A stretch of DNA of 64,000 nucleotides. Origin: Gamarada debralockiae (Eukaryota; Ascomycota; Leotiomycetes; Helotiales; Hyphodiscaceae). A program made the position numbers and the translations under genes. Shown here in pieces: positions 55,376-64,000 of this stretch. Location: contig NXFV01000964.1 of NCBI GenBank assembly GCA_002803225.1, forward strand, positions 186,001-250,000, written 5' to 3'. The first letter of the stretch is position 1. Every line of letters begins with the position of its first letter. The notes beneath the pieces are model-generated. The model did not search any database and had not been told where the DNA came from. It saw nothing but the letters and a program-made list of their open reading frames with translations.

Positions 55376-56993
55376 TCAATCCCGCCCTGCTGACATCAAC
55401 ACCTTCCGAACTTTTCGGAGCTCTTTCCACTCCTGCAGTATCTTCTTGACCTGATCACCCTTTTCGAAAGCTACGTACGCTTTCTTCTCAGAGCCGTGAT
55501 TCTCTATAAATTCGGCGAGTTTTACGTTCCACTCCTTCTCGAGATCTAGGAATATGGCATTAGCGGCTGTGCGGAGAGTCTGATCAGTGAAAGATGAGAG
55601 CCTTTCCATGTTGGCCCTCAAGCTCATCAGCTCAGCTCTCAGTGGCAATTAAAGATAGCCGCCATATTCTCTTCGGAATCGAGGTATTCGCCGAGTGGAA
55701 ACCTGAATGTCTCGTCGACGAGTGCCTTGTGATTGGAGTTTGTTGCGCTGAGGTGGTCCAGGCGAACATGGCTTGTGTAGCTGATAAGTTCACGTAGTGT
55801 CCAGCTGCATTAGCACGCTCAATATAAATATTGTCGCCGTTTTCCACAGCTCCGTCTCATGGTCTTGCCTGAATCAGACACCGGAGCTGTACCTCGCGCC
55901 CGATCTTCACCAGAGGACGTTCCATGAGCCGCCGCAGAGTGTTCGCCGCATTATCCTCGTGATATTGGTCGATGAGGCCGGTCTTGTTTCTAATCTCGAC
56001 TCGCAGCTCCTCGACCTCCTCGCCTCTTCTCTTCGCTGCGGTCTCTAGTCCCCTCATATCAGAACGGGAAGCCTCAAGCTGTTCCCTGACTGTCAAATTG
56101 TTGTCTGTCAGTTTCGAATTGTTCCTTTGGAGTGTCGCATGGCCAGTCTTAAGTTTCGAAGTTTCATCCCGACATTGGGTGATGAGCCCGATCTTCTTCC
56201 CAATCTCAACTTTCAAGTAGTTCACTTCATCCGCTGTTCTTGCCGCTGCAGTCTCCACCTCCTTCACTGAAGAACGAGAAGCCTCAAGCTCGCCCTTGAG
56301 CTCCGCGTTGGCGCTGCTCGGGTGGAAGTTCCTAGTCCCCTGGTCTTTCAGGGCTATCTTCAGTTCCTGAATTTCTGCCTTTGCCCTGTCCAAAGCACTT
56401 ACGTTATGATTATTCTCCAGCTCCTTTACGTCGGATCGAGAAGCCTCGAGCTCGTCCTTGAGCTCGGCGTTCGCGCGATTCAGGTTTCAAGTTGATCGTT
56501 TCTGGTCCAGAGGTTTCTTCACTCCTCAATTTGCCTATTTACTCTCTCCAAAGTCCTTGTGCTTTGGGAATTCTCCCAAATATTTGCCTGGGAATTCCGT
56601 TCCACCGCATCAAGCTTTCCCGCAATTCGTAGTACTTTGCGTGGAGCAACTCATTGCGATAATGGGAGGCCGGGGGTCGATTGTTTTGCTGATTGTTGGT
56701 GTCGACTAGGCTCTGGAAATACGCCTGGCGTGGGTAATAAGGATTCGCTACCACTCTAGTACATCGTTGCGATTCCGCAGGTACTCGAGCGCGGTGGCTG
56801 CTGAACCTAATCGTGCCGCAAGCAGAGCTCCTCCGGCGATGGTCTCATCTTTCTCTTAACTTTGTTTTTTGCAATGGCGTGCTAGGTCCTTGAACTTCTG
56901 TAGATTCTCCTCTACGCTCTTTAGACGTGCCAGTGCGACCTCTTCAGTCCATGGCTGACGAAGAACATCTGTCCTGCTCGACTTTTCAGACAT
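55376..56993 (-). pseudogene. Disabled coiled-coil gene
   Basis: The ATG at 56993 opens MSEKSSRTDVLRQPWTEEVA. The frame meets TAA after HCKKQS and TAG after RNRNDVLEW, both where Gln codons would fit, with LLAARLGSAATALEYLRNR readable between them. A long heptad-rich part follows at 56393-55857, with a unit present twice: SRSSVKEVETAAARTADEV and SRSDMRGLETAAKRRGEEV, each followed by LKVEIGKKIGLI or LRVEIRNKTGLI. TGA at 55857-55859 interrupts again, and a frame change is needed to reach the last block (LRANMERLSSFTDQTLRTAA, ending at 55376). With three or more stops and frame shifts the gene is dead. The family is unknown beyond coiled coil. Confidence 0.55.
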
Positions 56994-58286
56994 GCTCGCA
57001 CTGCCGTCGGTTTGGGGCGGGGAATGTTTTGTCTGCGGCAGCTGAGGTTGGCAATTGAGCGAAATTGGTTCCTCGAACACAATGGCACTTGCACGCGTCT
57101 TCCGCCGTGGACTGGGGAGTCGTCTGGCCGATTGATGACAGTTGGGATCTTTAATTATCGAGGAGATGGTTTGGTATGGAAGGTTTTGATTGATTTGTAT
57201 TTTGTATGGGGAGGGAAAAGAAAACCAGTAGAAAGGTTCTCCGAAGTTTGGACAGTCGCGAAATGCAGATGGACACCGCCTAATTCCACTTGGTAAGGCA
57301 GTGAATCAAGTCATCACATTTCATCTGTAAATAATATCGCGGACGAAACCAGTACATTTAGTAGCTTCATGTGGCTATATACGGCTCGGAAGCCGCAACA
57401 AGATGCAGCATATGGTATCGCTCTCTTGAGTAGTACTGTTGGCTCTTGAGCCAGTATTTTTGATATGGGAATTGTACGTCAATGCCAGATGCCAAGGGCG
57501 AATGACGCTTCGGGCAATCCGAGACTTGAGGATTGCGCTTAAGCAAGCAAGGGGGATTCGCAAGCAGCTCAAACATGAATCCTCATAGGAGGTTCTCGCA
57601 AATATTTAGCTGACATTCAAATGAGGTCCTGCCAAACCATGCTCTGAGATATCACAGAAGTTCAAGGTTCCTTGTGCATTGTTGTCTTCGTAATCTACGT
57701 CCAACCCGATGTCTGCCAAGTGAAATACCTGGATGCTGCTGCCGATCAACGAATTTGCGATATCCCAATAGCGGATAGCTTCATGTAATTTGCTGGATTT
57801 CTCATCAATAACTTCAACAACACAAGCCTAGAGGATGGTTTTGTTTGTCACGAGATCGAATAAATTGAGACTGGTGGCCGTTTTAGCCCGGATTCAAAGG
57901 AGTGGATCATGTATTCGACCATGTCCGATGGTGGCGAACGAGAAGCATCCTTCGATTGTTATGTTATGGATAAGATTAGAGCCACAGCACGAAGTTCTCG
58001 ATCTTATGATAAGAGAGGAGGAATTAATCGGCTTCAGCGCGAACTCGGATCACGAAGCCTTTTCCATTGAAAAGTCAGTAGATTTCTTCTACGACCGAGT
58101 GAGCTGCTGGAAGAGTCGAGATCTATTGGGAGAAACAGCATTGCTAGTCGCTGCGGCGAGGGGCGCATTCCAATACAAGAAAAGAACTAGAGATAGTCTA
58201 CTGCGATGCCTACGTTTGAATGGCCCCACCTACTTAGATATTTTAGAAATCGTAGGTCGGAAGTGAAGAAAGGCATGTACTGTACG
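56994..58286. other. Spacer with one unassigned ORF
   Basis: A plus-strand frame at 57835-58266 encodes 143 codons ending in LLGETALLVAAARGAF, which faintly recalls an ankyrin repeat. It starts without a clear promoter and may be a remnant. Nothing else is assignable. Confidence 0.35.
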
Positions 58287-58561
58287 AAGGTCGCCGTCAA
58301 AAGTTTGGAATATACAGAGTGATCATGCGGTATTTACAAGGCCCTAGCCTGAATTACAGGCCTCTATAGGGGTCGCCTGGAAAATACAGGCCTAGATACC
58401 CCGGAATAATCGTATGCCGAGCGCTCAGAAAAGAAGTCTGCCAACTAGCGACAGGGAGAGCTTACAGGCACTCTAGCCTAAAATTGCGGCGTGTTATAGG
58501 GCTGATTGCGACTTTACAGGCCTAAATACCTGTAAATTCCAAACTTTTTGACCGCGACCTT
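58287..58561. mobile_element. MITE-like element with terminal inverted repeats
   Basis: The ends AAGGTCGCCGTCAAAAGTTT (58287 on) and, inverted, AAGGTCGCGGTCAAAAAGTT (from 58561) match over about 32 bases with two substitutions and one indel. The 275-bp interior has no ORF and carries four spaced copies of TACAGGC (three as TACAGGCCT). No clear target-site duplication is visible. Size, inverted ends and lack of coding capacity fit a miniature inverted-repeat transposable element. Confidence 0.7.
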
Positions 58562-58801
58562 TGCAATATGTCCGTGCACCATAAATTGACTATTAGCAAT
58601 GTTCCTAAAGCTAACCAAGCAACCTCACAGCTGCCTTCCCTCCTTCAGGACCGCACCACCGTGATTAAAACAATACGGTCTCAGCGCTTCCAACTAGAAC
58701 CAAGTCTTTACATCTCCAGTTACCCTGTAATCTGCCCCATATATCCAAGTGGGAAGCCTTGAACAAAAAGGCAGAACGCAGCCGATCTGCGTCCCTATCG
58801 A

Positions 58802-60269
58802 TCATCCTCTGGCAACACTGACGTGGGTCGCCATCACGATCCCCCCCTTCGCCGGGTCAATGATTTGATCTGTCGAACCTACGAGGCTATTGCCATCATC
58901 TCTTTCATCAGCGAAAACCACTGCACGATGACCAAGTTGGCAAAATTCAACAGCATCCGCATCACCGCCATCTTTCACGACCGAGGTATCATGACCAGAG
59001 AGTTGCACAAAAGTCGGGTTGCTGAGTTTTCCGTTCTTTAATCTACTCGAGGTTGCGAAATTGTTGGACTCTGAGCCCCCTTGAGCGTATCTCTTGGTAA
59101 AGGATGAGGATATCCCTGGCAGTATGCCAATGACGATACAGACAGTTAACTCGACAGTAGTGAGAACCAGGATTCTCTTGATGCTGTTTTGGGAGTCGGT
59201 CGCTAGAAGGATGACGCGGATGATGCTGACTATTATAGCAACGATTGCGAAGCTGTAAACGCCACATACTGCGAACCTGAGTCGGCTTTCTGTGACTTTG
59301 AGTAAAGCTGGGAATGGTAGTATGCATACTGCCGATTTCAACATTAGTTTATGGAGATGAAGACTTGGATGAAAGAAGGGGAAGAAATCGGGTCTCCGAA
59401 AAGGACGAATTTTTGGTCGGAGAAGAATGAGCTTAAAAAGACTAACAAGTTATATCAGTTGCCAAATGTATAGCAAAGTGAGTCCACTATATGATGATGT
59501 TAGGATAATTTACGATATCGGGGGCAAACATACAAAGTCCCAGGCATGAACAATAGGCCCACATTGTCGACCTGACGGTAAGGCCCACCTTCGTTCGAGA
59601 GGCAAGCAGGCGACAAAATATATCACGTAGATAATGGGCCAAATCCCAACCAAGAAGTATAAATTACAGACAGCCAGAAAGCGGATACGTGGGAATCTCC
59701 TAGTGAGTTGAATATGGAGGACATTTATCGAGATTTTAACACCCCATAGTGAAGCGAAATAAAAAAAGGTGCCGGAGAAGAACAACTATAAGTACACAGG
59801 TCATTAGCTGTTATGTGTTGAGATGGAATTGCAGTGACAAACCTTTTGAGCTTCGATAAAGTGTGAAGGGTTTTGCATTGTTGGAAGAAGTTCGAAAATA
59901 CGTATTTGCACCGCCACAAGAGCTATTTCCATAACCTTGAAACGATTAGTTTTCTTAGCAGGGTGAGGTAGGATATGCAGATTGAATAAGTTTACTCGGA
60001 CATCGCCAGACCTTGGTAAGGAGAGCTGCCAAACTAATAAGAAAAAAGGTGCAAGGGTATCTCACCACGGCCCAAATCAAAGCAAACTCTAGCAGCTCAA
60101 TTCGCTTCTTGATAATAACACGTAGATAAAAGCGAGTAGCGCATGCCAAGCATGACACGATGGCACAAATGATGACCAGAATCTACAAATGCTCCGTTAG
60201 CAAAAGTGCACTTCGTAGGAGAGTTACAAGAGGTATAAGCTTCAGACTGACCTGCCCAGCTGCGATCAT
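58802..60269 (-). CDS. Fungal rhodopsin-like seven-TM membrane protein
   Basis: Six exons on the minus strand (60269-60252, 60182-60066, 59935-59843, 59785-59534, 59486-59447, 59328-58802) give 348 aa in frame. The first exon codes only MIAAGQ. Predicted helices include ILVIICAIVSCLACA, FFSGTFFYFASLWGVKIS, LAVCNLYFLVGIWPIIYVIY, TLCILPFPALLKV, VYSFAIVAIIVSIIRVILLA and LTTVELTVCIVIGILPGIS. Order and loop motifs (LWGVKIS, CLPLERRWALPSGRQCG, FPALLKV, TTVELTVCIVIGILPG) match the fungal rhodopsin-domain integral membrane proteins (PF20684 type), which often associate with CFEM or signalling roles. No retinal lysine is evident. The C-terminal 90 residues are hydrophilic and cytosolic. Its ligand and function are unknown. 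Confidence 0.85.
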
Positions 60270-61773
60270 TTTGATAACTATCGCGACCCTGCGAAGTAGG
60301 GCTCGGCACTACTGGGCAAGATAGCAGAAAGAAATAGTTCCAAGAGGAGATAGAAAAGGGTGATGACATTCATACTCAGTGTTTAAGAATGCAGTATCTC
60401 TATATCTGGGGAATGGATCCGTCGATGCTCGGACCCCTCGGTTTCCCGGAGCCAGCCGAGCCGTGTTGTGCCACGGGAAGTGAAGGTGGTGCCATTGGGG
60501 TCAGCACTAAAAGTTTTAACGTAGTGATTCGTTCTGCAACGTCTGAATTTCCCTTTTAACCCAAACTCTAAGAAGAATACCCATTCTTGTTTAAGAGCAA
60601 GAAAGTGAAATGCAAACTAGTTAACTTACATTTTGACAGACGGTCAGAGCAATGCAAGATTTTTCAATTGAAATTGAGAGAAGAGAGGAAATGGTGGGAA
60701 GGAGAACAGAATACCGCAAATGGGGTCGGGCCGGTGCAAGGATTTATAGATTGAGCGATCGACAAGAGCTTTCTTTTTCTCTTGATATGAGTCTTAGAAG
60801 GCCTCAAACCAATTCGGACTTTGACCCTTTGGATTTGGAAGACTTTCCCGCCTACAATCCTGTGGGGGAACAGGGAGTAAAGTGGCGCCAAATCGGCGTC
60901 CAGAAACTTCGAATACCAAGTAAGTGGCTTCTGACCCAGACCCCCAGCCGATCGGTTCGCCTGCGAAATCCAAAAAGAGAAAGAAAAGGGTGGAGATCTT
61001 GGCACCAGGGGAGACTACTATGCGAAAGGTTGGAGAAAATTCCTGGATCAATCAGTGGGTAGTCCGTAAATTGGGCCCTCGTTGTGCGGCGTTTTCTACC
61101 CTGATTCTCCCCCCTTTCCGGTGTAGTAGATGGTTCCTGTGGAACATTCGACCGCCCGCTTCCAGGCTATCTGAAATTGTTTTCTCGGACATCTGCGTTG
61201 ATACTCAGTACACGATCCTGGAATTTATACTGTGTTGCATCTAATCTCTGGCGGCCAGTGAAAGAGAAAGAGGGATTATCGATTGCTATGCCGGCTAATT
61301 CCCTTGAAGATGGCCTGACATGTGCTGAGTTTTTTGTTTTACGTACGCCATCGATGCTTCGACCCTTGGGTTGGGACAATTATCGCATGAAGCAGTGACA
61401 ACGCCGATGAATTTTGTGGCCTTTGTACTTGAATTTTGCATTTCATTGACTGTTGCCCCATCTTTTTACTTGTCGTGTCCCGTTTTGAATGCCATGTCTT
61501 TCGTCGCATTAGTCTTGTAGATTGAACCCCAGAAAGTGCTGACGATCTTGCCGCCCATTTGGGGGTAGTTTAGGATAGTGGTAGATTAGGGAGGGGTCTC
61601 AAATAAAGCACGCATATCTTCCTCCTTTGACAGCTATATTCATGTGCTAAACTCCCCATTAAAGCGAAGCACAAGAGAGAAAATGTTAACTGATAATACC
61701 TCATCACACTTAAAGATTGTGTGCATCACTTCACCGAGCAGTGGGAAAGAGAAATATTCTACTAGGGAAGTAC
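60270..61773. other. Spacer with a doubtful ORF pair
   Basis: A plus-strand frame from 60652 contains SDFDPLDLEDFPAYNPVGEQ, and an overlapping frame continues with a basic stretch (SPAKSKKRKKRVEILAPGE). Together they suggest a broken nuclear protein gene or a misread splice, but no family is recognised and no satisfactory intron joins them. Confidence 0.3.
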
Positions 61774-62857
61774 TCACCGTTTCCTTTCACGACAATGAAT
61801 TTGTTTCCCTCTCGTTGGGGTCTGTGTCCCTCTTGTATGTGTCCAAATGACCGGCATCTTACTGCAATTCCCACCTTGACAAGTGGTTCTCGAATCTGTA
61901 TTTCCTCCAGTGTGTTTCTTGATTTTGGATTCCAATTTCTTGAACTTTGGGTGTGACTCTATTACCAGTAGGTTGACCGCGACTTTGTACACTTGGTAGG
62001 ACAACCTAAGGCTTTCGATTTCGGCCAACTCAAATTATTCCTTTGGTTTGGAACGTTCGAGGTCCTTCAAAGCCTGCTTCAACCTTTCAACTTCAGCATC
62101 TTGGGTCGGATTATCATTTGGTGCAGAGCGTCGTGATATTGGACTTCGCAGTTCCAACTGGTCCTCTTGGAGGCATTGGAATCGACTTGAACATTTGTGT
62201 TGCGTTTCTCCTCTAGCTAGCTGGCGCGTCTGTCTCTAAAGTCAGAATTTGTCTGTTTGGTTTGGGGAAGGTTACTAATCTTGTCACTGCGCTTGTCATG
62301 TTTCATAGCCTTTATCCACATCTTGACATTTCATTGCTTTGGTTGTGAACCTTCCCTTCTTGCACATGGATCTCTCTGTGGCTCATGGTTTTGCTCATTA
62401 ATTCTTCTTGCCGTGTTATACCTCTCCGACAATGTAGAAGCTGACCCCAAATGCTTCTCGGATTGGCTGGCCATAAACAATTTCGGCTTCTCAAGTCGGC
62501 TGTAGGTAGTCAGACTTCAGCGAGGATATCATTTTTGAAGTGATCTACTTACTCGAAACGCCTCTTGTGCCGACGCCTCAATCTTCTGGGTCTTTCCCTC
62601 CAAGTCTGAGTTGGTCGTTGCTTCCATTTCGAATCTAGTGGTGAAATCAACGCAGCCAGGTCTTCATCTTCGTCACTACTTCGTAGTAATTCATCGTATG
62701 TTAGCGGCTTTTCATCGATGGTCAATGGGGCTTTGTCGCTGTACGGGATGTCTGTCGCTATGTAGAACACTTTCGTCGCTACGCTGGAGATTGCTGGTAT
62801 TGTTGACTAGCCTTCTCTTGATGAACAAACTTTCAATATCGAGTTTTCTTGATCCAT
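61774..62857 (-). pseudogene. Probable disabled gene with acidic and coiled-coil parts
   Basis: The ATG at 62857 starts MDQENSILKVCSSREG, followed by TAG (62807-62809, fitting a mutated CAG), and the same frame continues IPYSDKAPLTIDEKPLTYDE and an acidic patch SSDEDEDLAAL. A good donor (GTAAGT, after 62553) and acceptor (CTACAG) lead in frame to RLEKPKLFMASQSEKHLGSA. Further down, DAEVERLKQALKDLERSKPK is followed by TAA and then LAEIESLRLSYQVYKVAVNL in the same frame, and a Cys pair (CQGGNC). Several stops imply inactivation. The middle exons are not resolved and the family is unknown. Confidence 0.4.
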
Positions 62858-64000
62858 GATAACGCCAGACCACGAACCTCTTGCATGCGTGTGGGGAAGT
62901 CCAAGTTCGAATTTGTAATATAGAAGACTGAGCCACAATTAGATGAATTACTTTGCATAAATTTTGTGGCTACCCACAGCTGATTGTTACCGGCGCAGCC
63001 ACGCCCCCAAGAATTTTGTGGAATGGGAATGTAGAGGAGGAGAGGAGGTAAATGTCTAGAGGCGTTCTCAGTCTTTCTGCGGACAGGAAAAGTTACAAGT
63101 CAGTCTGGAATAATTGTGAACCGAGTGAAACCTGAGCTTTGAGATTCCAACTTCGCCCTCGTTTTTGTCCTTGACCTTGTTGTCCTCCGAACTTCTCTAT
63201 TTCACAACCAATTTAAAAGTCCTTTGGGAACACAAGAAGGTTTCGCTGTCGTATTTGATTCTGAATGAATGGTCCGCGGCTGCCTTTTGATCACTGTACT
63301 ATTAAGGCAGATAATGGCAACCATCGAAATTGACTTTCACCTGACTCGAGAGTCACAACATCTGTCACGTGTAAAGCTCTTTCAGGAACAAACCCTTGCA
63401 ACTACTGTCGATATTCTCATGATTACCCTCGCAGAAAAGCGCTAGCCGCTTTTTCGCCTTTAAGTCTCTTGGGAGACGGGGAACTGATTCAGCTGACACC
63501 AGCCCGCTCGAGTCTTGAACTACAGGCTTCAGAAGCTCCAAAACCCTACGCTGCACGGATTTCGAGCTCAGATTTCACAAGAAGTCTCCTGGTCCTGAAG
63601 GGTTGAAGCCTACTTTCTTAATTCATGTCAATACTGCTAGTACTACCTCTGTTGAAGCTAGTGGAGCAGAGCGTAGAAAAAGGGACAAATTCGACAATAA
63701 GTTTGAACAAAAGGTTAATATCATTCAGCTGCCGGTTTTCCTGCAAGTTCGTGTTTTGAATGATTTTCCATGGAAAGGCGCCTTGCAGTGATTTTAGTCC
63801 ACCCCCGCTTGAACGACCTTTCCTCTTCGAGCCAGTGTCGGACCCAATAAGAAGTCTGCGCGTATTTCGCCAAGAGTAAGCAAGCATCGTTTCGCGTCCG
63901 AAGCCACAATGTCTATAATTTGACCTCCTTGGCGATAAGTCAAACATCATTCCTCAAGCCTTTCACCCAGTTGCTTTTTGGAAATCACGCCACATTTCAG
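62858..64000. other. Right end of window, no supported gene
   Basis: Minus-strand frames at 63365-63556 and 63618-63950 have protein-like composition (SVPRLPRDLKAKKRLALF; GSKRKGRSSGGGLKS) and could be exons of one gene cut by stops or by the window edge. I cannot join them with confidence. Confidence 0.3.

Noticed and set aside
57835..58266. Ankyrin-repeat protein
   Set aside because: Only one faint half-repeat (GETALLVAAARG) is visible; not enough to call the family.
1..64000. CRISPR arrays, bacterial operons, rRNA genes
   Set aside because: The window is spliced eukaryotic DNA; no regularly spaced repeats or rRNA signatures were seen.

Overview
The window is nuclear DNA of a filamentous ascomycete (Pezizomycotina). 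Genes lie on both strands and are separated by kilobase-scale spacers. Introns are short (about 47-70 nt, a few of 130-260 nt) with GT...AG ends and CTRAY branch sites. The families are typical of moulds: fungal rhodopsin-like 7-TM protein, S41 secreted peptidase, MFS sugar and DHA2 transporters, fungal NLR-type N-terminal domain, GT31, TAP-like hydrolase. Placement below subphylum (Leotiomycetes-like flavour) is only an impression.

Layout. 1-3.3 kb: no recognisable gene. 3.3-8.5 kb: a long disordered protein with a CRIB-like motif and an M18 aspartyl aminopeptidase with a possible mitochondrial presequence. 8.5-13 kb: non-coding, with AATCGTTC-type palindromes. 13-20.5 kb: hexose transporter, dead GNAT acetyltransferase, divergent nucleoside-hydrolase-like protein, and a doubtful small gene. 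21.07-25.46 kb: a 4.4-kb segment bounded by 54/55-bp near-perfect inverted repeats. Its only recognisable content is an NLR-like gene (fungal N-terminal domain, zinc ribbon, P-loop G domain) carrying two in-frame TAA codons. 25.5-27.3 kb: an extremely AT-rich island that switches abruptly to a GC-rich patch. 27.4-34.3 kb: DHA2 drug:H+ antiporter (9 exons) and secreted S41 peptidase (7 exons). 34.9-36 kb: a degraded unknown gene. 37.5-44 kb: membrane-anchored alpha/beta hydrolase, GT31 glycosyltransferase and RRM RNA-binding protein. 46.2-47.6 kb: dead cupredoxin gene. 48.7 kb: degenerate tRNA-Ser(GCT). 50-54.5 kb: coiled-coil protein and the housekeeping 5-aminolevulinate synthase. 55.4-57 kb: dead coiled-coil gene. 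58.3 kb: a 275-bp MITE-like element. 58.8-60.3 kb: rhodopsin-like membrane protein. 61.7-62.9 kb: another broken gene.

The genes do not form one pathway. The pattern is a set of conserved single genes interleaved with accessory tracts in which at least six genes are disabled. Several of the stops can be explained by C-to-T changes at CpA, as expected of RIP-type mutation. The strongest candidate for something undescribed is the inverted-repeat-bounded segment carrying the NLR-like GTPase gene. Splice sites were read by eye, and every spliced model closes in frame (total exon length divisible by three).
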